Part shown: piece by piece, positions 17,752 to 27,081 of the stretch
Layout of the letters: each line of letters opens with the position of its first letter
How positions within the stretch are numbered: position 1 is the first letter of the stretch
DNA from: Vogesella sp. XCS3
Lineage (GTDB): Bacteria; Pseudomonadota; Gammaproteobacteria; Burkholderiales; Chromobacteriaceae
DNA length: 64,000 bases
Direction: 5' to 3'
Assembly: GCF_020616155.1 (NCBI RefSeq)
Contig: NZ_CP085530.1
Coordinates: 2,199,501 to 2,263,500 of the forward strand
Program-made: the position numbers and the translations under genes
The notes under the pieces: generated by a model
Databases searched by the model: none
What the model was told of the DNA's origin: nothing
What the model saw: the letters and a program-made list of their open reading frames with translations, nothing else

Positions 17752-18945
17752 ATGCACGCTACCCCACTGATTACCACACTGGTCGGCGCACTGGTCACCG
17801 CCTTTTTGCTGGGTGCCGTGGCGCTCAAGCTGCGCCTGCCGCCACTCTTGGGTTATCTGGCTGCCGGCATTCTGGTCGGGCCCTTCACCCCGGGTTTTGT
17901 GGCTGATGGCCACCTGGCTGCCGAGCTGGCCGAGCTGGGGGTGATCCTGCTGATGTTCGGCGTCGGGCTGCACTTTTCCATCCAAGACCTGTGGGCGGTG
18001 CGGCGCATTGCACTACCCGGCGCGTTTGCGCAGATTGCCGTGGCCATCGCCCTGGGTTGTGGCCTGGGCGTGCTGCTGGGCTGGAGCGTGCCGCAAGGCC
18101 TGCTGTTTGGCATGGCGCTATCGGTAGCCAGCACTGTAGTGCTGCTCAAGGCGCTGGAAGAACATGACAAGCTGGAAACCCCGGCCGGCAAGGTAGCGGT
18201 AGGCTGGCTGGTCAGTGAAGACCTGGCCACTATTCTGGCGCTGGTGCTGATTCCGGCGCTGGCCGGCAGCGCTGCGGCCAACCTGGGCGACTCGCTGCAG
18301 GCCATCCTGATAACGCTGGGCAAAGTCGCCGCCTTTGTGGCGGTAATGATGCTGGTGGGGCAGAAGGCCATACCGTGGATGCTGGAGAAAATCGTCTACA
18401 CCGGTAGCCGCGAAATGTTCCGCCTGGGCGTACTGGCCACGGCACTGGGGGTGGCCTACGGTGCCACCGCGCTGTTCGATGTGTCGTTTGCGCTGGGCGC
18501 CTTCTTTGCCGGCACGGTGCTGGCCGGCTCGCCGTTCAGCCACCGCGCGGCCGAAGAAGCCATGCCGCTGCGCGATGCGTTTTCGGTGCTGTTCTTCGTG
18601 GCGGCCGGCATGCTGTTCGACCCGCGCGTGCTGATTACCGATACTGCTGCCGTGCTGGCTACGCTGGCCATCATCATCGTGGGCAAAGGTCTGGCCGCCT
18701 GGCTACTGATGGCGCTGCTGCGCCAGCCACGCGGGGAGCGCTGGCTGCTGGCCGCCAGCCTGGCGCAGATCGGCGAGTTCTCGTTCATTCTGGCCAACCT
18801 GGGCCTGAGTCTGCAGCTGCTGCCCGAGCGTGGCCATGCGCTGATCATGGCCGGGGCGATATTGTCCATCCTGCTGAACCCGCTGCTGTTCCGCCTGGCA
18901 TTGCGCCGCGCCGGCCCGCCCGCTGCTGCTGCCGGCGCGATGTGA
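17752..18945 (+). CDS. CPA2-family cation:proton antiporter (Kef/YbaL-type membrane domain)
   Basis: The 397-residue protein has about 12 membrane helices with the Na+/H+ exchanger (CPA2) fold. PPLLGYLAAGILVGPFTPGF, ELGVILLMFGVGLHFS, SVASTVVLLKALEEHDKL and VSEDLATILALVLIP (the SEDL ion-site motif) are present. KefB/KefC and YbaL carry a C-terminal RCK/TrkA-N nucleotide-binding domain and run to 550-620 residues. This protein stops after the membrane domain, so ligand gating is absent or comes from another protein. AGGGAGA precedes the ATG. Confidence 0.85.
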   Translation: MHATPLITTLVGALVTAFLLGAVALKLRLPPLLGYLAAGILVGPFTPGFVADGHLAAELAELGVILLMFGVGLHFSIQDLWAVRRIALPGAFAQIAVAIALGCGLGVLLGWSVPQGLLFGMALSVASTVVLLKALEEHDKLETPAGKVAVGWLVSEDLATILALVLIPALAGSAAANLGDSLQAILITLGKVAAFVAVMMLVGQKAIPWMLEKIVYTGSREMFRLGVLATALGVAYGATALFDVSFALGAFFAGTVLAGSPFSHRAAEEAMPLRDAFSVLFFVAAGMLFDPRVLITDTAAVLATLAIIIVGKGLAAWLLMALLRQPRGERWLLAASLAQIGEFSFILANLGLSLQLLPERGHALIMAGAILSILLNPLLFRLALRRAGPPAAAAGAM

Positions 18946-19039
18946 TAAACTCGCGCAAGCTATTCATTCGCCAGCAAAAACGCCCCCGCCAAACAGGTGG
19001 CCGGTGTGAGCTGGCCTTCTCTTTTTTGCAGATACCAGC

Positions 19040-20374
19040 ATGAAAAAGGTTTACATCAAGACATTCGGCTGCCAGATGAACGAGTACGACTCGGACAAAA
19101 TGGTAGACGTACTGGGCAGTACCGAGGGCATGATCAAGACGGAAAACCCGGAAGAAGCCGACGTGATCCTGTTCAATACCTGTAGCGTGCGCGAAAAAGC
19201 GCAAGAAAAGGTGTTTTCCGACCTGGGCCGTATCCGCCCGCTGAAAGAAGCCAACCCCAACCTGATTATTGGCGTGGGCGGCTGTGTGGCCAGCCAGGAA
19301 GGCGACACCATCGTGAAGCGCGCGCCGTATGTAGACGTCGTCTTCGGCCCGCAAACCCTGCACCGCCTGCCCGAGCTGATCAAGAGCCGCCAGCAAAGCG
19401 GCACCTCGCAGGTGGATATTTCCTTCCCCGAAATCGAAAAATTCGACCATATCCCGCCAGCTAAGGTAGACGGCGCTGCCGCCATGGTGTCGGTGATGGA
19501 AGGCTGTTCCAAATACTGCTCGTTCTGCGTGGTGCCCTACACCCGTGGCGAGGAAGTGTCGCGCCCGTTTGACGACGTGCTCACCGAAATCGCCAACCTG
19601 GCGCTGCAAGGCGTGAAAGAAATCACCCTGCTGGGCCAGAACGTGAACGCCTACCGCGGCGCCATGGCCGACGGCGAGATCGCCGACTTTGCCACCTTGC
19701 TGGAATACGTGCACGAGATCCCCGGCATCGAGCGCATGCGCTTTACCACCAGCCACCCGCGCGAATTCAGCCAGCGCATCATCGACTGCTACGCGCGCCT
19801 GCCCAAGCTGGTATCGCACCTGCACCTGCCGGTACAAAGCGGCTCCGACCGCGTACTCGCCGCCATGAAACGCGGCTACACCGCGCTGGAATACAAATCC
19901 ATCATCCGCAAGCTGCGCGCCATCCGTCCTGACTTGTGCCTGTCGTCCGACTTTATCGTGGGCTTCCCCGGTGAAACCGAAGCCGAATTCGAGCAGACGC
20001 TCAAGCTGGTAAAAGACCTGGCTTTTGATTTCAGCTACGTGTTCATCTACAGCCCGCGCCCGGGCACGCCTGCGGCCAACCTCACGGACGATACCCCGCA
20101 CAAGGAAAAAGTACGCCGCCTGGAAGCGCTGAACGAAGTAATCGAAGCGCGCGGTTTCGAGATCAACCAGAGCATGCTGGGCACTGTACAGCGCGTGCTG
20201 GTGCAAAACATCTCCAAAAAAGACCCCGGCATGCTGGCAGGCCGTACCGCCAACAACCGCGTGGTGAACTTTGTCGGCCAGCCACGGCTGATCAACCAGT
20301 TGGTAGACGTGGTGATTACCGAAGCCAACCCGCACTCGCTGGGCGGCGAAATCCTCACCACGGAAACCGTCTGA
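19040..20374 (+). CDS. miaB: MiaB, tRNA 2-methylthio-N6-isopentenyladenosine synthase
   Basis: The 444-residue radical-SAM methylthiotransferase adds the 2-methylthio group to i6A37 of tRNAs reading UNN codons. The auxiliary cluster ligands C11, C48 and C82 are visible ([34 protein letters not shown]). The radical-SAM CxxxCxxC is C156, C160, C163 ([16 protein letters not shown]). A C-terminal TRAM domain (about 375-440) is also present. It stands at the head of the gene set that continues with phoH-ybeY-corC-lnt, an arrangement common in proteobacteria. Confidence 0.97.
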   Translation: MKKVYIKTFGCQMNEYDSDKMVDVLGSTEGMIKTENPEEADVILFNTCSVREKAQEKVFSDLGRIRPLKEANPNLIIGVGGCVASQEGDTIVKRAPYVDVVFGPQTLHRLPELIKSRQQSGTSQVDISFPEIEKFDHIPPAKVDGAAAMVSVMEGCSKYCSFCVVPYTRGEEVSRPFDDVLTEIANLALQGVKEITLLGQNVNAYRGAMADGEIADFATLLEYVHEIPGIERMRFTTSHPREFSQRIIDCYARLPKLVSHLHLPVQSGSDRVLAAMKRGYTALEYKSIIRKLRAIRPDLCLSSDFIVGFPGETEAEFEQTLKLVKDLAFDFSYVFIYSPRPGTPAANLTDDTPHKEKVRRLEALNEVIEARGFEINQSMLGTVQRVLVQNISKKDPGMLAGRTANNRVVNFVGQPRLINQLVDVVITEANPHSLGGEILTTETV

Positions 20375-20421
20375 GCCAGGCCAGCCGGGCGGCGTACTGC
20401 CCGGCGCCTACCGGAGCCACC

Positions 20422-20769
20422 ATGCCACGTACCCTGACGCTGATTGCCTGCTTGCTACTGGCCGCCTGTGCCAGCCTGAAGCAACCCGACCCCGCCACGC
20501 TGGACTGCGCCGGCCTGGCGCAAGCCGTGGCCGACACCAGCCTGGTGCTGAGCCGCGAGCGCACAAACTTGCGGGCGCCGGTTACACTGAACATCGGCCT
20601 GGGCGGCGCGGTAGGCAGCCACGGTAGCATCGGCGTGGGCTTTGGCCTGCCGGTAGGCACCCCGCGCGCCGACGACGACCGTATCCAGGCCCTGGAAGAA
20701 AGGCTGGCCCGCCTGCAAAGCCTGCAGCGCCAGCGCCAATGCCCGCCAACTACAGCAAAGCGTCCATGA
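20422..20769 (+). CDS. Small predicted lipoprotein, unknown function
   Basis: The 115-residue protein has a lipoprotein signal (TLIACLLLAACASL; lipobox LAAC). A Gly-rich middle (LNIGLGGAVGSHGSIGVGFG) suggests a glycine-zipper-like segment, and a short C-terminal coiled coil follows (RIQALEERLARLQSLQRQRQ). GGAG precedes the ATG. It is inserted between miaB and phoH and its stop overlaps the phoH start (ATGA), so it is co-translated with the phoH set. I do not recognise the family. Confidence 0.7.
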   Translation: MPRTLTLIACLLLAACASLKQPDPATLDCAGLAQAVADTSLVLSRERTNLRAPVTLNIGLGGAVGSHGSIGVGFGLPVGTPRADDDRIQALEERLARLQSLQRQRQCPPTTAKRP

Positions 20770-21734
20770 GCGAACCTACCTGCACCCACAGCTTTACTCC
20801 TGTCGATAACGACCGCCTCGCCCGCCTGTGCGGCGCGCTGGACGAAAACCTCAAGCAGATCGAAACCGGGCTGGATGTGGTTATCCAGCGCCGCAGCGAG
20901 CAGTTCACCGTACGTGGCGAACACGCCGACGCGGCGCTGGCCCTGCTACTGCGCTTTTACGATATGGCCGAAAAGCGTGATCTGGGCATACGCGATATCC
21001 AGCTGAGCCTGGTAGAAGCGCGCCAGCACAACCCGCAAGGCGAGGACGACGACACCCCGCAGCTGGCTACCCGCCGCCGCGACCTCAAAGGCCGCACTCC
21101 GCGCCAGGGCGCCTATATCAAGGCCATTTTCGGCCACGACATTACCTTTGGCATCGGCCCGGCCGGCACCGGCAAAACCTATCTGGCGGTAGCCTGCGCG
21201 GTAGATGCCATGGAGCGCGACGCGGTGAAGCGCATCGTGCTGGTACGCCCCGCGGTGGAAGCCGGCGAGAAGCTGGGCTTTCTACCCGGCGACCTGGCGC
21301 AAAAAGTAGACCCCTACCTGCGTCCGCTGTACGACGCGCTGTACGACCTGATGGGCTTTGACAAAGTGGCGCGCCTGTTCGAAAAGAACCTGATCGAAAT
21401 CGCCCCGCTAGCCTATATGCGCGGCCGTACGCTGAACAACGCCTTCATCATCCTGGACGAGGCGCAAAACACCACGCCCGAACAAATGAAGATGTTCCTC
21501 ACCCGTATCGGCTTTGGCTCGCGCGCCGTGATTACCGGCGACGTGACCCAGATCGACCTGGCGCGCCACCAGAAAAGCGGCCTGGTCGAAGTAGAGCGCA
21601 TCCTGGGCAAGGTGCGCGGCATCCATTTCCACCATTTCCAGAGCGACGACGTGGTGCGCCACCCGCTGGTGCAGAAGATCGTCGACGCTTACGACCACTA
21701 TCAGGCAAGACAAGATGAAAAAAGCGAAACGTAA
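20766..21734 (+). CDS. ybeZ: PhoH-like ATPase (YbeZ)
   Basis: The 322-residue PhoH-family P-loop NTPase has Walker A IGPAGTGKTYLAVACAVDA and Walker B NAFIILDEAQNTTPEQMKMF, plus SRAVITGDVTQIDLA. The ATG at 20766 is favoured because it overlaps the lipoprotein stop; 20739 would add nine residues that lack family character. It works with YbeY in ribosome and RNA quality control, although the exact reaction is unsettled. Confidence 0.93.
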   Translation: MSEPTCTHSFTPVDNDRLARLCGALDENLKQIETGLDVVIQRRSEQFTVRGEHADAALALLLRFYDMAEKRDLGIRDIQLSLVEARQHNPQGEDDDTPQLATRRRDLKGRTPRQGAYIKAIFGHDITFGIGPAGTGKTYLAVACAVDAMERDAVKRIVLVRPAVEAGEKLGFLPGDLAQKVDPYLRPLYDALYDLMGFDKVARLFEKNLIEIAPLAYMRGRTLNNAFIILDEAQNTTPEQMKMFLTRIGFGSRAVITGDVTQIDLARHQKSGLVEVERILGKVRGIHFHHFQSDDVVRHPLVQKIVDAYDHYQARQDEKSET

Positions 21735-22224
21735 CCCCTTCCTGCAAAGGTTGGCCGCACGGCTGGACCTGACCCTGGAAGACCGCCTGGAAAGCGAGCA
21801 GCCGCTGCCGGACGGCAAACAATGGCGCCGCTGGTGCCAGGCCGCCCTGCAGCGCCAGCACCGCCAGGCGCAGGTATCGCTGCTGGTGGTAGACGAGGCC
21901 GAAGGCCGCCAGCTGAACCACGACTACCGCGGCAAGGACTACGCCACCAATGTGCTGTCCTTCGCGCTGAACGAAGGCGACACCGTGGCGGGCATGCCAC
22001 TGTTTGGCGACCTGGTGTTCTGTGCCCCGGTGGTTGCCCGCGAGGCCGCCGAACAAGGCAAGACGCTGGACGCGCACTACGCCCACCTCACCGTACACGG
22101 TATGCTGCACCTGCAAGGCTTTGACCACGAGCAGGACGACGAGGCCAACATCATGGAAGCGCTTGAAACCGCCATCCTCGCCAAGTTAGGCTATGACGAC
22201 CCTTACGCCGCAGAGAAAACCTGA
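21715..22224 (+). CDS. ybeY: YbeY endoribonuclease, rRNA maturation factor
   Basis: The 169-residue metalloprotein has the zinc motif H3xH5xH at H128, H132 and H138 (VHGMLHLQGFDHEQDDEA), and NHDYRGKDYATNVLSF upstream. It processes the 16S rRNA 3' end and supports 70S quality control. It overlaps the end of ybeZ by 20 bases, which implies coupling. Confidence 0.96.
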   Translation: MKKAKRNPFLQRLAARLDLTLEDRLESEQPLPDGKQWRRWCQAALQRQHRQAQVSLLVVDEAEGRQLNHDYRGKDYATNVLSFALNEGDTVAGMPLFGDLVFCAPVVAREAAEQGKTLDAHYAHLTVHGMLHLQGFDHEQDDEANIMEALETAILAKLGYDDPYAAEKT

Positions 22225-22232
22225 CCCCACCT

Positions 22233-23069
22233 ATGGACGACCCCAGTAAACCCGCCAGTTGGTTTGACCGCCTGCTGAACCGCTTTACCCACGAGCCGGA
22301 AGACCGCGAAGAGCTGCGCGAGCAGCTGCACGCCGCCTTCGAGCGCAACCTGATGGACGCCGAGGCGCTATCCATGATCGAAGGCGTGCTGTCGTTCTCG
22401 GAGCAAAGCGTGCGCGACGTGATGGTGCAGCGCAGCCAGATTACCGTGCTGAAGCTGGAAGACAGCATCGAGAAATGGCTGCCGCAGCTCATCGAAACCG
22501 GCCATTCGCGCTTTCCGGTGATCGGCGACGACAAGGACGACATCAAGGGCATCCTGCTGGCCAAAGACCTGCTGCACTACTTTCACCAGCCCGACGCCTT
22601 CGACGTGAAAAAGGTACTGCGCCCGGTGGTGTTCGTGCCGGAAAGCAAGCCGCTCAATGCCTTGCTGCGCGACTTTCGCGCCAGCAAAACGCATATGGCC
22701 ATCGTGGTGGATGAATACGGCGGCGTGTCCGGCCTGGTGACCATCGAAGACGTGCTGGAAGAAATCGTGGGCGAGATCGACGACGAGCACGATCTGGAAG
22801 AGCAAGAAGACGATATCGTGCCGGTGCGCGGCGGCCGCTACCGCGTACGCGCCACCACCGCCATCGACGACTTCAACACCTTCTTCGACAGCACCCTGCC
22901 CGACGACGAAGTCGACACCGTCGGCGGCCTGGTGATGGCCAATCTGGGCTACGTACCCACCCGTGGCGAAGGCCTGCAGCTGGACGACTGGCACTTTACC
23001 GTGATCCGCGCCGACAGCCGCCGCCTGCACGCCCTGCTGGTAGAGCGGCGTGCCGCCAAGCCTAGCTGA
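22233..23069 (+). CDS. ybeX: CorC/YbeX-type CBS-domain protein (HlyC/CorC family)
   Basis: The 278-residue cytoplasmic protein has a short N-terminal acidic segment and two CBS domains (about 65-185; VRDVMVQRSQITVLKLEDSI, and HMAIVVDEYGGVSGLVTIED). A C-terminal CorC_HlyC transporter-associated domain follows. It is linked to magnesium/cobalt homeostasis and ribosome integrity. The order ybeZ-ybeY-ybeX-lnt is conserved in proteobacteria. Confidence 0.93.
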   Translation: MDDPSKPASWFDRLLNRFTHEPEDREELREQLHAAFERNLMDAEALSMIEGVLSFSEQSVRDVMVQRSQITVLKLEDSIEKWLPQLIETGHSRFPVIGDDKDDIKGILLAKDLLHYFHQPDAFDVKKVLRPVVFVPESKPLNALLRDFRASKTHMAIVVDEYGGVSGLVTIEDVLEEIVGEIDDEHDLEEQEDDIVPVRGGRYRVRATTAIDDFNTFFDSTLPDDEVDTVGGLVMANLGYVPTRGEGLQLDDWHFTVIRADSRRLHALLVERRAAKPS

Positions 23070-23070
23070 C

Positions 23071-24597
23071 ATGCTGCGCCACGCACTCACCCTGCTGCTG
23101 GCCGCGCTGGCCGGCGCCAGCACCGTACTGGCCTTTGCCCCCTACCGCCTGTACTGGGTGGCGTTACTGGCGCTGGCAGCGCTGATCATGCTGGTACAAC
23201 GTTGGCCGCAGCGCGCCTTTGGCCTGGCCTGGGTGTGGGGCGTGGCCGCCTACACCAGCCAGTTCTACTGGATCTACATCAGCCTGCACGATATCGGCGG
23301 CATGCCCTCGCTGCTGGCCGGCGGCATGACCCTGCTACTGCCCATGTACCTGGCGCTCTACCCTGGCCTGGCCGCCTGGCTGGCCGCCCGCATGCACCAC
23401 CTGCCTGCCTTGCGCTGGCTAGTGGTATTCCCCGCGGCGTGGACGCTGGGCGAATGGCTGCGCAGCTGGGTGTTTACCGGCTTCCCCTGGGGCGCCATCG
23501 GCTATAGCCAGATTACCGAAAGCCCGCTCACCGGCCTGGCCCCGGTAGGCGGCATCCACGCCGTTACCCTAGCGGTGGCGCTAAGTGCTGGCGTGCTGGC
23601 CCTGCTCCCGCAGGCCGGCCTGCATCTTGCCAGGCGCGCTGCCCTTGGCGGCTTGCTGCTGGCGCTGTGGGGCGGCAGCGGCTGGCTGCAGCAACAAAGC
23701 TGGACCACACCCGCCGGCGCCCCCCTGCGCGTGGCCCTGCTGCAGGGCAATATCCCGCAGGCGCTGAAATGGGACCCGGCCACCTTCGACTTCACCCTGG
23801 CCACCTACTACCGCATGGTGGTGCAAGCGCCGCAGGCCGAGCTGACCCTGCTACCGGAAACCGCGCTGCCGGTGTTCCTGGATGACCTGCCCTCCGGCTA
23901 CCTCACCATGATCAATGGCGTAGCCGACCGTAAAAAAACCGCACTGATCGCCGGTATCCCGCGCCGCACGCCGGATGGCCGTGGCTACCTGAACGCCGTT
24001 ATCGCGCTAAACCAGCCCACGCAGGATTACTACGCCAAAAACCATCTGGTACCGTTTGGCGAATTCATCCCGCTGCCTGCTATCACCAGCTGGATTTACC
24101 AGTTTCTGCGCATGCCGCTGTCCGGCTTTACGCCAGGTGGCGCAGACCAGGCGCCGCTAACCATCGGCCAGCAAAAGGTTGCGTTCAACATCTGCTACGA
24201 AGACGGCTTTGGCGAAGAGCTGATCGGCCCGGCGGCCAACGCGACCGTATTGGCCAACGTCAGCAACCTGGCGTGGTTCGGCAAAAGCAACGCCATGAGC
24301 CAGCACCTGCAGCTGTCGCAGGCGCGGGCACTGGAAACCGGCCGCCCCATGCTGCGCGCCACCAATACCGGCATGACCGCCGCCATCGACCACCGTGGCG
24401 AGCTGATTGCCGCGGCCGCGCCCGATACCCGCCAGACGCTGCTGGCCACGGTACAAGGCCACAGCGGCCTGACACCGTATATGCGCCACGGCAACGCGCC
24501 GGTATTGCTGCTGTGCGCAGTGCTGCTGGTCATCGCAGGTAGCTGGGGGCTGTGGCACCGCCGCACGGCCCAAAGCAACGACCACGCAGCTGCGTGA
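23071..24597 (+). CDS. lnt: Apolipoprotein N-acyltransferase
   Basis: This 508-residue inner-membrane enzyme attaches the third acyl chain to lipoproteins. Membrane helices fill the first 200 residues, and the periplasmic nitrilase-like domain carries the catalytic triad E263 (LPETALPVF), K323 (YYAKNHLVPFGEFIP) and C375 (FNICYEDGF). One more helix lies near the C-terminus. The ATG at 23071 starts one base after the ybeX stop. The lipoproteins predicted nearby (RbsB, 20422-20769) are possible substrates. Confidence 0.96.
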   Translation: MLRHALTLLLAALAGASTVLAFAPYRLYWVALLALAALIMLVQRWPQRAFGLAWVWGVAAYTSQFYWIYISLHDIGGMPSLLAGGMTLLLPMYLALYPGLAAWLAARMHHLPALRWLVVFPAAWTLGEWLRSWVFTGFPWGAIGYSQITESPLTGLAPVGGIHAVTLAVALSAGVLALLPQAGLHLARRAALGGLLLALWGGSGWLQQQSWTTPAGAPLRVALLQGNIPQALKWDPATFDFTLATYYRMVVQAPQAELTLLPETALPVFLDDLPSGYLTMINGVADRKKTALIAGIPRRTPDGRGYLNAVIALNQPTQDYYAKNHLVPFGEFIPLPAITSWIYQFLRMPLSGFTPGGADQAPLTIGQQKVAFNICYEDGFGEELIGPAANATVLANVSNLAWFGKSNAMSQHLQLSQARALETGRPMLRATNTGMTAAIDHRGELIAAAAPDTRQTLLATVQGHSGLTPYMRHGNAPVLLLCAVLLVIAGSWGLWHRRTAQSNDHAAA

Positions 24598-24603
24598 AAA
24601 CAC

Positions 24604-24634
24604 AGTGGGCAGGGCCACAAGGCCTTTGCCCACT
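24604..24634 (+). terminator. Hairpin terminator after lnt
   Basis: AGTGGGC / GCCCACT encloses GGGCC / GGCCT with loop ACAA; a short TTTA follows. The T-run is weak, but the position at the end of the ybeZ-lnt operon fits. Confidence 0.6.
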
Positions 24635-24776
24635 TTACTCACGACTAATGCATTATTTCCAAGCGCAATCAGTATCAATATTGCATACGCAAATCACATC
24701 ATGCTTACATGATGATCCATCAGCTGCGTGTGTTGCCCTGCCAGCTGGAGACAAGCCGACAGCCCAAGGATGAATC

Positions 24777-25073
24777 ATGGAAGAAGTGAGCCTGGTCGTT
24801 ATGATTGAAGTGATCCCTGGGCAACGCGATGCCCAGCTTGATCTGTACAGAAAACTCAAGCCATTAGTTGACGCCGAGCCAGGGTGTTTGCAGTACACGC
24901 TATTCGCGGATGCTGCTGACGACAATAGATTTGTGCTGCTTGAAAAATGGGCAACTCAAAGTGCGCTTGATGCACACGATGCAACAGAGCATATGATCGC
25001 CGCCGATGCCCTTAGCCCTACTTTCCGGACAGGCCCTGCACGGGTGATCAAAATGACCGCCATCACAGCCTAA
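24777..25073 (+). CDS. Antibiotic-biosynthesis-monooxygenase (ABM) domain protein, YgiN-like
   Basis: The 98-residue single-domain protein of the dimeric alpha/beta-barrel superfamily shows VVMIEVIPGQRDAQLDLYRK, AEPGCLQYTLFADAADDNRF, VLLEKWATQSALDAHDATEH and a C-terminal beta-strand. Family members are small cofactor-free monooxygenases or quinol oxidising enzymes; the substrate is unknown. AGGA lies seven bases before the ATG. Codon use looks less GC-biased than neighbours, and the gene stands alone before a strong bidirectional terminator. Confidence 0.82.
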   Translation: MEEVSLVVMIEVIPGQRDAQLDLYRKLKPLVDAEPGCLQYTLFADAADDNRFVLLEKWATQSALDAHDATEHMIAADALSPTFRTGPARVIKMTAITA

Positions 25074-25157
25074 GCCTGCATTAGCCAGACGCCACTGCAG
25101 AGTCTGTAGCGATAGTCCAGCTAACCCTAGCGCCAAACAGTAAACATGCCAATCAAG

Positions 25158-25207
25158 AAAAAGGTTGGCCGCACGCCCTGTCACAGGCTATGCGGCCAAC
25201 CTTTTTT
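25158..25207. terminator. Bidirectional terminator built from an inverted pair of GTTGGCCGCA
   Basis: AAAAAGGTTGGCCGCA (25158-25173) and its exact reverse complement (25191-25206) form a 16-bp perfect stem with a 17-base loop, with A- and T-runs on either side. It lies between convergent genes (ABM plus, chemoreceptor minus) and can stop transcription from both. Both arms are copies of the dispersed 10-mer. Confidence 0.9.
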
Positions 25208-25267
25208 ACCTACCGTGGCGTGCAAGCCACGTCTCTGCACACGCCAGCAATCGATGCCGGCTAGAAC

Positions 25268-26908
25268 TTACACCTGAAAACGCGACACCATGCTGCGCAG
25301 GCGCTGGGTCAGCTCGTTCAGCTCGCCAATGGCCTGCGACGACTGGCCGGAGGCGGCGGCGTTATTGGCCGCAGCCTGGGCGATTTGCTCCACATTGCGG
25401 GTGATCTCCTCGCTGGCGTGGCCTTGCTCGGCCAGCGCCTGCGAGATGTCTTTTACCACGCCCACCACGCCGTTGGCACTGTCGCGGATCTGGTGGATGG
25501 CCTCGCCACCCTGCTCGGCCAGGGCCAAGCCGGCTTTCACGCGGTTGACGGCTTCTTCCATATTGCTACGCGAGGCTTCGGAGCCCGCCTGGATTTCGTT
25601 GATCATGCCGGCGATTTCCTGCGTAGCCGCCGCGGTACGCTCGGACAGCTTGCGCACCTCGTCGGCCACCACGGCAAAGCCACGGCCCATTTCGCCAGCG
25701 CGTGCAGCCTCGATAGCGGCGTTGAGCGCCAGCAGGTTGGTCTGGTCGGCAATGTCCTTGATCACCTGCATGATGGTGGAGATGGTTTGCGTTTTGCTCA
25801 CCAGGTTGCCAATGGTGCCCGCTGCCTGATCGACCGCGCTATTGATGCGCTGCATTTCGCTGACGGCACTGGCGATCACCTCCCCGCCCTGGTTGGACAG
25901 CTGGCCGGAGCTGGCCGATACGGTGCGGGCATGCTCGGCCAGCTCGGCAATCTGCTTGATGCTGGCGGTAAGCTGTTCGATGGACGCTGCCATTTCGGTG
26001 GCCGCGTGGCTTTGCTGGTCCGAGCTGCTGGCCACCGCCGCAGCACTACCGGCAATATTGCCAGCCATGCCGGACAGGGTGCTGCTGCTGCCGGCAATGC
26101 CGCCTACCAGCTCGCGCAGGTGCTGCTGCATATTGGCCACGGCGGCCAGCAGGCTGTCTTTATCGCCTGCGGCCAACGGTACCTGCACGTTCAGGTCGCC
26201 CTGGGCAATGCGGTGTACCACGTCCCGCGTCAGCGCCGGGTCGCCGCCCAGCTGTTGCATCACGCTACGGCGAATCAGATAGCCCACGGTCACCACCAGC
26301 GCCACGGCCAGCAGCACTTCGACGATCAGCACATAAGCCTGTGCCATAAAGCCAGCTTGTACATCGTCCAGATAGATGCCGGTACCCAGTACCCAACCCC
26401 AGCCTGCCGTGGTGGCAATATAGGAAATCTTGTCTTGCGGGGTATCAAAACCCGGCTTGTCCCACACGTAGGCCGCCAGGCCTTTGCCGCCGCCTTTTTG
26501 CAGCGCTTGCTCGAACAGCGGCTTCAGTGGCACGCCAGAGGCGTCTTTCACGGTATTCAGGTTTTTGCCTATCATGGCGGCTTTCGCGCCATGGGCTACC
26601 CAGTTCCACTCGCGATCAAAGGCAAAAAAGTACTCGCGTTCGTCGTAGCGCATGGCATTCAGCACCGAGGCGGCCTGCTTTTTGGCTTCGGCTTCGCTCA
26701 GCGCGCCACTACTGGCCTTGTCTTCGTAGGCCTTCACCACGGTCATGGCAGACTCCACCAGGTTGCGTACCTTTACCTGACGGTCTTCCAGCATGGTGGC
26801 GCGCTCATGCATCAGCGACAGCACGCCCAGCACACAGAGAATTACAGTGACCAGCACTACCTGAAGCTGCAACCTTCGCTTCAGTGACAAACCAGCGGAT
26901 TTTTGCAT
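25268..26908 (-). CDS. Methyl-accepting chemotaxis protein with single Cache domain
   Basis: The 546-residue chemoreceptor starts at [12 protein letters not shown] (26908; GGGAG eight bases upstream). Order: membrane helix 1 ([18 protein letters not shown]); periplasmic sCache_2-type domain (about 35-190; [37 protein letters not shown]); membrane helix 2; HAMP linker ([20 protein letters not shown]); then the long coiled-coil signalling domain. The highly conserved tip is [20 protein letters not shown] / [14 protein letters not shown]. Ligands of sCache_2 domains are often small organic acids or amines; none can be named here. Confidence 0.92.
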   Translation of the reverse strand: MQKSAGLSLKRRLQLQVVLVTVILCVLGVLSLMHERATMLEDRQVKVRNLVESAMTVVKAYEDKASSGALSEAEAKKQAASVLNAMRYDEREYFFAFDREWNWVAHGAKAAMIGKNLNTVKDASGVPLKPLFEQALQKGGGKGLAAYVWDKPGFDTPQDKISYIATTAGWGWVLGTGIYLDDVQAGFMAQAYVLIVEVLLAVALVVTVGYLIRRSVMQQLGGDPALTRDVVHRIAQGDLNVQVPLAAGDKDSLLAAVANMQQHLRELVGGIAGSSSTLSGMAGNIAGSAAAVASSSDQQSHAATEMAASIEQLTASIKQIAELAEHARTVSASSGQLSNQGGEVIASAVSEMQRINSAVDQAAGTIGNLVSKTQTISTIMQVIKDIADQTNLLALNAAIEAARAGEMGRGFAVVADEVRKLSERTAAATQEIAGMINEIQAGSEASRSNMEEAVNRVKAGLALAEQGGEAIHQIRDSANGVVGVVKDISQALAEQGHASEEITRNVEQIAQAAANNAAASGQSSQAIGELNELTQRLRSMVSRFQV

Positions 26909-27011
26909 TCCATCACTCCCGTGAAGCATTTTTATTAAATTCAGCCACATTATGTAGCGTATTTGTATCAAGCAATTTAAGCCGCATCAGACAGTTTGTC
27001 ATTGGCTTCAA

Positions 27012-27038
27012 CAAAAAAAACCCGGCCAAAGCCGGGTT
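27012..27038 (-). terminator. Intrinsic terminator of the bauA-mmsA operon
   Basis: The minus-strand stem AACCCGGC / GCCGGGTT (loop TTTG) is followed by eight T. It lies about 45 bases after the mmsA stop. Confidence 0.92.
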
Positions 27039-27081
27039 GAAGCTGCGATACAAGGGTTATCCCCCTATCGTGGACAGAGCA

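Noticed and set aside
19005..19032. Terminator before miaB from a GGCC repeat and a T-run
   Set aside because: Only about four pairs can form, too few for a credible hairpin.
20739..20766. Earlier ATG for ybeZ at 20739
   Set aside because: The nine extra residues lack family similarity and the ATG at 20766 overlaps the upstream stop in the usual coupled fashion.
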